From Cyclostephanos tholiformis (Eukaryota > Bacillariophyta > Thalassiosirophyceae > Thalassiosirales > Thalassiosiraceae): 10,000 bases of DNA. The stretch lies in the NCBI GenBank assembly GCA_036939975.1, contig JALLPB010001077.1, forward strand, positions 1 through 10,000. Reading direction: 5' to 3'. Positions 1 to 7,651 of the stretch are shown here, piece by piece; positions within the stretch are counted from its first letter, which is position 1; the number at the start of each line of letters is the position of its first letter. The notes below the pieces were generated by a model. The model did not search any database and was not told the DNA's origin. It saw nothing but the letters and a program-made list of their open reading frames with translations. Both the position numbers and the translations under genes were made by a program.

Positions 1-38
1 CGAAGCTCGTTAAAAAATGCGGCGTCCTGGCGCCACAT

Positions 39-62
39 AGCTGTTAAGCTGTTAAGCTGTTA
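39..62. repeat. 8-bp tandem repeat, three copies
   Basis: The unit AGCTGTTA is repeated three times without mismatch and runs into an AT-rich stretch. Just upstream, positions 28-35 form the perfect 8-bp palindrome TGGCGCCA. No function can be assigned. It lies downstream of the minus-strand open stretch that ends at 91. Confidence 0.8.
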
Positions 63-90
63 ATTAATATTTAATTCTAATCATAATCAA

Positions 91-363
91 CTAATTGTTA
101 TTATTATTGTTTCTGCTTACTCCTCCTTTGTTGCACTGCTGTTTGTCTATCATGTTCTGACCATTTGGACTAGATACTGAAGAAGTACTACTACCCATCA
201 TCGCTATCATTATCATCGCCATCATGTTTTGCTGTTGCTGCGTCTGCTGATGCTGCATTTTCATTTGAACATGGAATTCTTGTCGCCTCTCCTCTCTTAC
301 CTCTTGCCATCCATCTCTGTCTGATGCCTCATTCATCATCATCATAGCCATCACATTCCCAAT
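91..363 (-). CDS. Met/Gln-rich open stretch, possible last exon of a hypothetical or transposon-associated protein
   Basis: Read on the minus strand, this stretch is open from 363 to the stop at 91-93. It encodes a charged segment (DRDGWQEVREERRQEF), then a run rich in Gln and Met, then a Ser/Asn-rich tail ending in several Asn. The charged-then-Met/Gln pattern resembles the coiled C-terminal tails of Myb/SANT-like proteins encoded beside PIF/Harbinger transposases, but this is resemblance only and no DNA-binding domain is visible. In the same frame, upstream of a TGA at 364-366, about 27 more codons read as a basic segment (QRKRQCENLPEGPGD). So either a stop mutation or a short intron separates the two. 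There is no good ATG context; the ATGs near 351 lie in a run of Met codons. A chance ORF remains possible. Confidence 0.35.
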   Translation of the reverse strand: MGNVMAMMMMNEASDRDGWQEVREERRQEFHVQMKMQHQQTQQQQNMMAMIMIAMMGSSTSSVSSPNGQNMIDKQQCNKGGVSRNNNNNN

Positions 364-366
364 TCA

Positions 367-953
367 GTCACCAGGACCCTCTGGCAAATTTTCACACTGC
401 CTCTTTCTCTGGGTCTTGAAATTGGCATCATGTGGGTTGAAGTATGGCATCTATTAGAAGGAGTAGACGTTGACGATGATGATTGCCCTCGTCCCCTTTC
501 TCTAGATGAACCACCAGCTGACCCTGCTCTTGAGGGTGGCCAATGTGGTTGGCTGGCTTCTTCTTTGGCACCACCACCAGTACAAGCTGCAGACCCACAC
601 GGTTGCCCAGCAGGCATGTTTTCACCCTCAGTGGTCCCAGAAACTGCAGAACCACATGGTTGTCCAGCAGGTGCGGCTTCACTATCAGCAGTCCCAGATA
701 GTAGTTTGAATTCTGCCGGTCTAGCTGGGCATTCAACATAATCACCATTAAAAGAAACCACATCGTTGCTATCGTCTTCATAAGAACTATCAGAGGAAGA
801 GGAATTTTCATCCCAAGGGATCTCCCTCGTGGCCTCATTTCCCCCAATGTCGGCATCCCCCCCTTCACCTACATCCACACCCTCCTCAGTTGCATCGTCC
901 CCCATTTCGGAATGATCCCCCGACAACGAATTTAGGTCACATCCATCATCACT
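367..953 (-). CDS. Acidic, Ser-rich open stretch, hypothetical protein segment
   Basis: Read on the minus strand, this frame is open from just after a TGA at 954-956; its own stop is at 351-353. The first in-frame ATG is at 905-903. The product would start with an acidic, Gly-rich region, continue with an Asp/Ser-rich patch (WDENSSSSDSSYEDDSND), carry two copies of a 19-residue repeat with core PAGQPCGSA, and end in a Ser/Arg-rich tail. No known domain is recognisable. The composition resembles the disordered N-terminal part of a nuclear or transposon-associated protein. The next open stretch (91-363) is in another frame, so joining needs an intron or a frameshift. A possible acceptor, CTAATAG, ends at about 449 and opens the frame that continues toward 363. 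The end given here is approximate for that reason. Confidence 0.35.
588..701 (-). repeat. Diverged 57-bp tandem duplication, in frame
   Basis: Positions 588-644 and 645-701 are two imperfect copies of a 57-bp unit. The best-conserved parts are TGCAGACCCACACGGTTG versus TGCAGAACCACATGGTTG and the following CCAGCAGG. Because 57 is 19 codons, the minus-strand frame is kept and the protein gains a 19-residue repeat with the shared core PAGQPCGSA. Several differences between copies are synonymous in that frame (CAC/CAT, GCC/GTC on the plus strand), which mildly supports past coding use of the minus strand. Confidence 0.75.
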
Positions 954-1744
954 TCAATGATGGACTGCCTAAGCCACTTCGTGCGACGAACTTATTATTG
1001 TTGATGAACATGGCACCGATTATTAATATTATGTGCAAAACAAAGTACAACAATATTGAGAATTTTGGGGGGGTTGAGACAAAACCAAGTGCAGCTATCA
1101 CCATCCACGATGTGGGGATGGCAACGATGGCTTCCTTGGGATAACACCACAGTCCATGATACAGGTCAAAGCCGCTCAACACCATGGTTGTGGCGAAAAA
1201 AAAAAAAGGTTTGTTGTAAACAGGGTTTTGCATAACGTAATTTACTGTAACAGGAAGTCACACGAAACGTGATATTAATCTGGAAGCATCCTTAACCGGG
1301 TTGGTTTACAATTGTATTAGAGTGGTCTTACTCATGTCGCAATGCCAAGCTTTGCCTCTTACAGAGAACAAGTGCCCCTCTCTGTATTTCATGATGGGTC
1401 GCGTTTCAGCACCTCAAGCAACCCCGTGAGCGCAAAATAAACAAACCAAGCGTGCCCAGCTTCGTCAATGATGTGTTGAACTGGCGAATCGTGCCGGAAT
1501 GGATGCTAAAGGGCCATGGGCAGCAGTAGAGGCCGTGGTGGACGTCATTTGGCGTTGTGTCATCTTGTTTTTGTGTGTTGTGTGAGGAGTTGAGGCAAGA
1601 TAACTTACATATGTGCCTGGTACTAAATTATTTGGGGACAGTTTGCCCCCTTATCCCCGAGAAATACACTACATCGCTTGGAATAGACAAAATGCATCCT
1701 GCCTCTCATCACCTAAGCTCAAACGTGGTGCAAAAAAAAAGGAT
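954..1744. other. Intergenic stretch without a supportable gene
   Basis: This stretch is AT-richer than the genes to its right and contains a 12-base A run at 1196-1207 and a 9-base A run just before the stop of the next gene. It must include the 3' untranslated region of the minus-strand PH/EDR2_C gene ending at 1745, though I see no canonical AATAAA for that gene. Short open frames on both strands (949-1233 minus, 1395-1529 plus) show no recognisable domain. Confidence 0.6.
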
Positions 1745-4524
1745 TCAAGTGGAGCTAGCTATACAGATATCAAGGTCATCCACACCGTCGACGATGACCT
1801 TATCTGGATCTAAATTCATAAGTCTGCATCCTCCCAGCAGCACCTCTGTCACGGTAAAACGTAAAGGCACCACATGATGCATGATTTAGAGAACATATCA
1901 TCGCTGGATGTTTATAAAGCAAAGCAGAATAGAGTCCCCCACCCCAAGAGACTCACCTGGCATTTCCTCATCGTTCCTTGCCTCGATCGTAAAGCCAACG
2001 TTGAACACGAAATCGGGGAATGTCGGTATCAGCGCGAACAACCCTGTAAAGATGAAGAAGCGTTGGATGGTCAGCTTTTCAATGACAACGAAATTGTATT
2101 CGTAAAGAGTGTAGTACTTACCCTTCTTCGCCAGGAATGCCCACATGTTCACGTTAATGGTGAACTCGATGTAATTATCCCGGCGGCTGAATGTTCCCGA
2201 CTTGGTAACCAGGGCTGGCTTGCCATTGTATCCTTGGATGAATTTCGGCACTCTAAAATGAAAAGGGTGTGATGAGAAGGAGGGTGCGAAAAGGATGGGA
2301 TGAATACGTTGTTACAGTTCGGGGATCAATGAAATAAATTGAACCGCGATCGAAAATAATCGGAACGAAATATACGAGGCACTTACCCGCTAGATTCTAT
2401 GTTCTCGATCATGCCCATGCACTTGAACCGTCCTCGAAAGTCGGGATCGTCCTCCGCCTTACAACACCACTCCGACAACAGTCTCACGCCAGGACTGGCA
2501 TTGTCGATGTCCCTTAGCTGCTCCAATGTCGAACTCGAGAGGACGAAGATCATGGGTATAGAATAGGTATCCCCCCCGTCAGCGGCCCTAGCGAACATGC
2601 TCGGCTCCTCCCCCGGTAGCCACGTGTTGATGACGAGCATCGGAGGGATGTGCATATGTCCCGTCGATATGTCGGTAACGCCCGGGATGCACGGCAATTG
2701 GAACTTGTCGGCAACGTTCCTAAGCGGCGCGTTCGCCAACAGGAAGTCCATCGACAGGAGGTCGTACAGCGCCGGGCCACTGGGTCCCTTCAGCTTGTTC
2801 TTTTTGTAATTCGGCCCAATGCGCAGCTGGAAGGACGAGGCGTCCGCGTTGCCGTAGGAATGAGGCGTCGCCTCTACGTCGGTGGGGGATGTCAATGCTG
2901 CGTAGGCGCGGACGGTCTCAGCTGAATTGGGTGCGCACGACCGCAGGCGCCTTTCCAGCTCGCCGTCCCTCGCGGGTAATGCGCGTGGGATTGTCCGTCC
3001 CACGGGTATAACCTTCGAGAAGCTCTTCCGCGGTTGTTGCTCCTGCTGCTGTTGCGCCGTTGTAGAATATTGCCTCTCCTCCTCCGCTTCCGCGTCCGTC
3101 GGCTCCCTCGTGTTCTTGAACGCGGCGCGTGCCTTGGCACCCCCCCCGGCGGTGCGAGACGACGATGCCTTCTTCGTCGACGTATTCTGTCCGTAGTACG
3201 CAACGAAAAGGGTGTATGCATTGACCACGAGCACGGTCATCACGTAGGCCCACTCGGACCCGTACCTCGAGATGCAAATGACCAAATTGAGTATCGTTAT
3301 CGTCGATGCCATCGTCATCGCACCGCCAGAGGAGGAGGAGGCGATCGACCCACCATCGGAGGACCCGACCCCCCTCTCGATCAAAATTTCCGCCGCCCTC
3401 GCCGCCGCCCTCGCGATGAGATCCACGTCATCATCGTGTGTCAACGCCGCCGCGGAGCGCTCGAACTGCCGCAGCGGGTGGTCGTCGTTCGACGGCCTCC
3501 AGGGCACGGACGTCGCCGTCGTCAAGCCCATCCCTCCCCCCTCGTGAGAGAAGTGGGCGTTATAGTTATTCTCCAAGGCCGACGTCACCGGCTTGCCGTC
3601 GTGTGCCGTCGGTTTGCCATCGTAGGCCCTGATGGCACCGTACCACAATAGTTGCTGCTCCCTCGACGTGCAGCACATCTCCCACTTTCGCTTCGCGTGC
3701 ACGATCGGATCGTATATGTTAATGGTCAATAGGTCCTGACTCGGCAATCCCCTCTTCGCCTTCGAGTGCATCTCGGCTATCGTCTCGACCTTGGATAGGT
3801 CGAGACTCGCGCGCGGCTTGGTGGTGGTAATATTGGCGGGATTAATCGACGAGTCGAATTCCGATCCCTCGTGATAGTAGCACAGCCTCGGTCCCTTGAG
3901 TGTGAAGTACCTAATGACCCAATTGTGCTCCGCGTTCCTACCGAGTCCACCCCGACGCTTCCACATGCTACCGCAAAGGTCGAACGTCATCCGAACGTCG
4001 TCCCCCGTCGCCCCGGGGGGAGGGGGCGACGACGAGGAGACACCGACGTCCGGTGGTGGGATGGGCGTTGTCCGTGGGGGGACGTGGGAGGAGACTGTGG
4101 AGACGATGCGATGATCCCCCCCCATCGTCCACTGCCGCATCCCGTCGTTCGTCATCTGCTCCTCCCTTCCCCGGATCCCGTCGTCGACCTCGTCGTCTTC
4201 GTAATTCTGACCGTAGTAGCTGACGTCGTCCTCGTCGTCGACGTCTTCGTCAACGTCATCGTCATCATTGGGGGGGGGGTCACGTAGGATCGAGCGGAAA
4301 ACGCCGCTCCCGCCGCTATTGGCGCGATTGCGATTGCCGTCGGGGTGGGGGGCGGCGACGGCGACGGCGGCGACGGCGCCGGACGACGATGAGTACACGT
4401 GTTGCGCGATGCGTTCCTGAAGGGGGGGATGGACGTCGCCGACGGCGAATGATGATACGTGGAACGCATCGCCCTCGGGCTTATCGACCTTGCTGCGGAC
4501 TTGACCGCCGCCCGGGGAGGGCAT
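1745..4524 (-). CDS. PH domain / EDR2_C (DUF1336) membrane-associated lipid-binding protein, 4 exons
   Basis: The coding sequence is complement(join(1745..1845, 1957..2043, 2122..2252, 2387..4524)), 2457 nt, 818 residues. Seen: an acidic disordered N-terminus (about 80-120); a PH domain at about 183-300 that opens with SMWKRRG and ends with a helix containing Trp294; a hydrophobic stretch at about 405-445 with one strong membrane segment (428-444); a Gln/Ser-rich linker; and an EDR2_C domain from about 565 (FQLRIGPNYKKNKLKG) to near 795. The introns restore EDR2_C motifs exactly: VPKFIQGYNGKPAL and DNYIEFTINV in exon 2, FTIEARNDEEMPE across the exon 3/4 junction, then VLLGGCRLMNLD. In plants, EDR2 proteins have PH, START and EDR2_C domains and bind phosphoinositides or membranes. 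No START domain is visible here. The likely role, lipid sensing or transfer at an internal membrane, is inference. The start is the first in-frame ATG (4524-4522); the frame is open upstream only with non-ATG codons. A run of ten G at 4270-4279 lies inside exon 1. Confidence 0.88.
1846..1956 (-). other. Intron 3 of the PH/EDR2_C gene
   Basis: Minus-strand donor GTGAGT at 1956-1951 and acceptor GACAG ending at 1846; 111 nt, phase 1. Splicing turns the codon G|AG into Glu and joins EEMP-E-VLLGGCRL, the expected end of an EDR2_C domain. Reading through meets a stop at 1898, so retention truncates the protein. Confidence 0.87.
2044..2121 (-). other. Intron 2 of the PH/EDR2_C gene, length a multiple of three and free of stops
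   Basis: Minus-strand donor GTAAGT at 2121-2116 and acceptor TTTACAG ending at 2044; 78 nt, phase 1. Splicing joins AFLAKKG to LFALIPTFPDF, which fits the EDR2_C family pattern (ARKG then an aromatic/hydrophobic stretch). Unspliced RNA would stay open and add 26 residues. Confidence 0.87.
2253..2386 (-). other. Intron 1 of the PH/EDR2_C gene
   Basis: Minus-strand donor GTAAGT at 2386-2381 and acceptor ATTTTAG ending at 2253; 134 nt, phase 2. Splicing completes a Gly codon and joins MIENIESS-G to VPKFIQGYNG, giving a continuous EDR2_C domain. An alternative AG two bases downstream would break the frame. Confidence 0.88.
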
Positions 4525-4984
4525 GGTCGCTTGGGAGGAGGATGAGAGGCACCACACCACCTCCTATACTTTCTGGTCTGCGATATGTGGAAAAAGATTC
4601 AATTTTATTACATTTTTTGACGCGGCATTGCATCGTTTTAGAGTACACACTACATACAGTATTGACAACATCATATCGTACTCTCTTTCAAAAGAAAATT
4701 GGCGGGAATGCTATTCCGGGCGGGAACATCCCGCTGTAATTACCTACTTTTTTTGGAGGAAACGGTTCCAAAGTTACCAGGCTGCCCGACCGACAACCGA
4801 CGTGCGTGCACCATGAGCTGAGAGTGGGGACAGACATATCGAAGATCATCAGGAGGGCGAAACAAAAGCGAGAGAGAGTGGCACAACACATGAATTCTTG
4901 GACGTTACGTTTAATCTGTAGTGATACGTGTCCACTCCTCATCATCCAGAAGTTTGAGTTTGTGGCCAGAACGATGAACGAACA
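4525..4984. promoter_or_regulatory. Divergent (bidirectional) promoter region
   Basis: These 460 bp separate the start codons of two divergently oriented genes (PH/EDR2_C to the left, EEP/EF-hand to the right), so both promoters and both 5' leaders must lie here unless 5' introns exist. The left part is AT-rich (4590-4620). The centre holds the GCGGGAA cluster annotated separately. The right part (from about 4800) probably contains the 5' leader of the EEP gene with upstream ATGs. No convincing TATA box could be assigned. Confidence 0.65.
4699..4734. promoter_or_regulatory. Cluster of E2F-like sites in two small inverted repeats
   Basis: TTGGCGGGAA at 4699-4708 matches the E2F/DP consensus core. 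A second GCGGGAA lies at 4720-4726 and an inverted TCCCGC at 4729-4734. They form two short palindromes: GGAAT-GCT-ATTCC (4705-4717) and CGGGA-ACA-TCCCG (4721-4733), both with 3-bp spacers. In plants and animals E2F sites drive G1/S genes. Use here by either flanking gene is inference. Confidence 0.45.
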
Positions 4985-4988
4985 ATGA
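4890..4988 (+). promoter_or_regulatory. Upstream ORF whose stop overlaps the main start codon (ATGA)
   Basis: An ATG at 4890 opens a 32-codon frame that ends in TGA at 4986-4988. This stop overlaps the main ATG at 4985-4987 as ATGA. A second in-frame ATG at 4974 gives a four-codon version (MNEQ). A separate two-codon uORF (ATG AGC TGA) lies at 4813-4821. If the transcript starts upstream, ribosomes would have to leak past or reinitiate to make the EEP protein, suggesting translational control. The peptide itself has no recognisable features. Confidence 0.45.
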
Positions 4989-7651
4989 AGTTGATCTCGC
5001 CACCACTACTGCTATTATCGGGATTATTGTCCCCTCTCGCTTCTTCTCTTGCCTCCTCCCATTGCCCAAAGACATCGTCGGTTGTTGGCATTACAAGGAG
5101 ATACAATCATAGACGATGGAACGACAGCGGGCCAAACGGCAATGCTCCAGCCTCAATTACTTTGGAAGGTTCGCCGCCGAGTCGCCGACGCCGAGCACGA
5201 AGAATGCCGCTCGTCCGCCATCATCGTTGTCGACACGAATATTATTCCGCATTCTGCTCCCCTCCTCCCTCGATGGCCCTTCCTCCTCCTCGCCCACTTG
5301 TAGACTGGCGCGACGACATTACGGTGGCGGCTGCATCGTCGTCGTCGTCGTCGTCGTCGGTCCCGAGGATATTCCCGGCTCGAACGCCGTTGACATCATT
5401 CCTCCCGGACGACGATGACGACAACGATGGTCGTCCCTCCTTCTCTATCCTGTCGTGGAACATTCTATTGCCGAACTCGAAGGACAATTGGTGGTGTCAC
5501 AAGCAGTACGCGAAAAACGTCGACATGTCCAAGCGGACGTGGCCGCATCGTCGGACGCTCATAAGGAATCGCATCGCCGGGGCGATGGCCGACGTCGTTT
5601 GCTTGCAGGAGGCGGACGGCGATACGTTCCACGATGATTTCGATTACATGTCCGACATGGGATACGACGTCGTGCTGCACAGGAAGTTTCGTTTCAGGTG
5701 CGCGACGTTTTACCTCAGGGACAAGTTCGTTCTGGTGAATGAGGCGCACAAGGATCGGACGCTCGTCACGTCCCTCGTCGTTCGTAGGGGAGAGCGGGGA
5801 GGAGGCGCAGGAAAAGGAAAAGGAAGCGCGAGGGATGCCAACAACGACGACGACGACGCGAGGGCCGATCTTTTACAACGCGAGGACGTGTTACACATCG
5901 TGAATTGTCACCTGTCGGGCGGGGCCGCGCCGGAGCGTCGATTGCGCCAGGTCAACGACGGCCTCGAGCAAATACGCAAGTGGATGGCAGCGTTCGAACG
6001 GGACTTGGTGGCACGACGGCAATCGAAGGGGAGGAAGAGACGATCGAGCGACGTCGACGTTGTCGGGGAGACGCCATCGGAACATCATCATCATCTTCTT
6101 CGTGCCGGCATCGTGGTGTGCGGCGATTTCAACTCCGACGGCAACACTGCCGTGAGGAAGCTACTCGTTGAGGGGAGCGTCGATCCCGAGTGGCGCGAAC
6201 CGCAGTATCCGAATTTGACCCTTACGTCGCGTCGACTTCAGCATACGTTCGGGCAGTTCGATGACGCCGCCGAGCTCGCGTATTGCGGCAACGTTTGTGA
6301 CGGCGATTACTCCGACGTCAATCCTCTGGCGCATGGCGCGCGACCCGCCACCTACGTGGTGCCAAATCTGGCATCGCTCCTGCTGATGCCGTTGAGTGGG
6401 GTGGGGGGAGGGGGCGGTTTTCCTCCCAGGACGGAATTCGGGATGCAAGTCGCCAGGGGCCTGGCGGAGACTCTGAACCTGAACGATTTCCGTCAGCCGG
6501 AGCTGGATCGTGCATTCGATTTGGTCGACGGCGATGGCAACGGCCGGATTGACGAGGATGAGGTGTCGACGTTGCTCGAGAACGTCTACGTTGCGACGTA
6601 CGGCCGGGAGATCGAGAAGGAGCGGAACAATTTCTTCAGAGGCTTTGGCAAGAATAACAGCCGAGGCAACAACGACGGGGGTGATAGTGGCGGTGGGCTC
6701 ACCAGAGAACAATTCATCGCCAGGCTAAAGACCCTCCAGAGCGATCGCGAGGGCGAACGGAAGTCATTTGGTCTTGCCAGGGGGCTCAACCTGCGCGACA
6801 TGAGCGATAAGGAAATGGAACGAGCGTTCGATCAAATAGACCTCGACGGCAACGGTCTCCTAGACGAGTGCGAATTCCAAACGCTCCTCGAAAATGTGTA
6901 TAAAACCATTTACGGAGAAGAAATCGACAGGCATAGGGCCGAATTCTTCTCGGGCTTTCGAAGGACGGGCGTCGCCGACGTCGATGCTGCCCCCCCCGAA
7001 GTTTGTGACCTAACGAGGGAGCAGTTCGCCGAGCGGCTACTCGCCCTACATCAGGAACTGAATGGTGGTAGGACGGGATCGGAACTCGCCGAGGTACGGA
7101 CGGAAGCCGACGTGGACATCATGATCAAGAGATTCACTCCGCTCCTTGTGCGCGCGCTGGATGGGGTGTTCGACATGTATTCTAGCAACGGTCTTACATT
7201 GACGCAGGATGAGGTAAATGAATTCCTCATCAGGACCAATGGAGAGCTCGGCCGCGGTGGGACTTACCGGCACACTCGATCAATATTTGATAGGAAGGCC
7301 ACGTCGTCAACCGGTAGTAATATCCCTCCAGGGTTGACTCGCTACGACTGGTACGGAGTCTTCGCACGGGAACTCGCGGAGGGGAAGTGGTGGCAGGTAG
7401 TCTACGACTTGGAAGTTTGCGGCTTCGACGTGAGATCGCATCGCCCCAACAATACCGAGAATGACATCGGCCACGAATTTTATCAAGGATGGCTAGATTA
7501 TATCTATTTTCGGAAGCTGAGATGTGTGGGTGTGCAAGATGGCTTGACTGAAGCAGAGCGCAGACGGATATACATCGACGGAGACGCTTTGCCTAACGAG
7601 TGGCATCCGTCCGATCACATTCCTGTAGGGGCTGTTTTCTCATGGATATAG
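4985..7651 (+). CDS. Endonuclease/exonuclease/phosphatase (EEP) family protein with inserted EF-hands, secretory
   Basis: One uninterrupted exon encodes 888 residues. The N-terminus (MKLISPPLLLLSGLLSPLAS) is a clear signal peptide; no diatom plastid-type Phe is seen at the cleavage site. A Ser/Arg-rich linker follows, with eight TCG codons. EEP motifs appear in order: SWNILL with Asn159, CLQEAD with Glu209, VNCHLSG with His309, GDFN with Asp381/Asn383, LDYIYF with Asp838, and HPSDHIP with Asp877/His878. All expected metal and catalytic residues are therefore present. Between GDFN and DYI lies a long insertion holding two related modules, each with one canonical EF-hand loop (515-526, DGDGNGRIDEDE; 619-630, DLDGNGLLDECE) and a degenerate partner, plus a third degenerate EF-like segment near 730-745. 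The N-terminal motifs resemble CCR4/nocturnin-type deadenylases, but phosphodiesterase or phosphatase activity on other substrates is equally possible. Plants have a protein annotated as a calcium-binding EEP family member (Arabidopsis At5g54130, from memory), a likely relative. Calcium control of activity is inference. Confidence 0.9.
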   Translation: MKLISPPLLLLSGLLSPLASSLASSHCPKTSSVVGITRRYNHRRWNDSGPNGNAPASITLEGSPPSRRRRARRMPLVRHHRCRHEYYSAFCSPPPSMALPPPRPLVDWRDDITVAAASSSSSSSSVPRIFPARTPLTSFLPDDDDDNDGRPSFSILSWNILLPNSKDNWWCHKQYAKNVDMSKRTWPHRRTLIRNRIAGAMADVVCLQEADGDTFHDDFDYMSDMGYDVVLHRKFRFRCATFYLRDKFVLVNEAHKDRTLVTSLVVRRGERGGGAGKGKGSARDANNDDDDARADLLQREDVLHIVNCHLSGGAAPERRLRQVNDGLEQIRKWMAAFERDLVARRQSKGRKRRSSDVDVVGETPSEHHHHLLRAGIVVCGDFNSDGNTAVRKLLVEGSVDPEWREPQYPNLTLTSRRLQHTFGQFDDAAELAYCGNVCDGDYSDVNPLAHGARPATYVVPNLASLLLMPLSGVGGGGGFPPRTEFGMQVARGLAETLNLNDFRQPELDRAFDLVDGDGNGRIDEDEVSTLLENVYVATYGREIEKERNNFFRGFGKNNSRGNNDGGDSGGGLTREQFIARLKTLQSDREGERKSFGLARGLNLRDMSDKEMERAFDQIDLDGNGLLDECEFQTLLENVYKTIYGEEIDRHRAEFFSGFRRTGVADVDAAPPEVCDLTREQFAERLLALHQELNGGRTGSELAEVRTEADVDIMIKRFTPLLVRALDGVFDMYSSNGLTLTQDEVNEFLIRTNGELGRGGTYRHTRSIFDRKATSSTGSNIPPGLTRYDWYGVFARELAEGKWWQVVYDLEVCGFDVRSHRPNNTENDIGHEFYQGWLDYIYFRKLRCVGVQDGLTEAERRRIYIDGDALPNEWHPSDHIPVGAVFSWI
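5336..5359 (+). repeat. (TCG)8 coding microsatellite
   Basis: Eight perfect TCG triplets encode eight Ser residues in the linker between the signal peptide and the EEP domain. Expansion or contraction would stay in frame and fall outside the catalytic fold, so length polymorphism is likely tolerated. Confidence 0.9.

Noticed and set aside
949..1233. Minus-strand hydrophobic open frame that looks like a small two-span membrane protein
   Set aside because: It spans a 12-base A/T homopolymer, has no homology I can recognise and ends out of frame with the next stretch; the hydrophobic look follows from T-rich sequence on that strand.
1395..1529. Plus-strand 45-codon open stretch with protein-like composition (FVNDVLNWRIVPEWMLKG)
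   Set aside because: It is bounded by stops on both sides, has no ATG at its beginning and no recognisable family; chance cannot be excluded.
1557..1877. Plus-strand 106-codon open frame
   Set aside because: It is antisense to exon 4 and the 3' flank of the PH/EDR2_C gene, whose minus-strand reading restores a conserved domain end.
3034..3651. Long plus-strand Arg-rich open frame of about 205 codons
   Set aside because: It is the antisense shadow of the GC-rich PH/EDR2_C exon; its Arg-rich composition is typical of such shadows.
4525..4560. Twelve-codon N-terminal extension of the PH/EDR2_C protein
   Set aside because: The extension begins at GTG, not ATG; nuclear genes rarely start there, and the ATG at 4524 is the first in frame.
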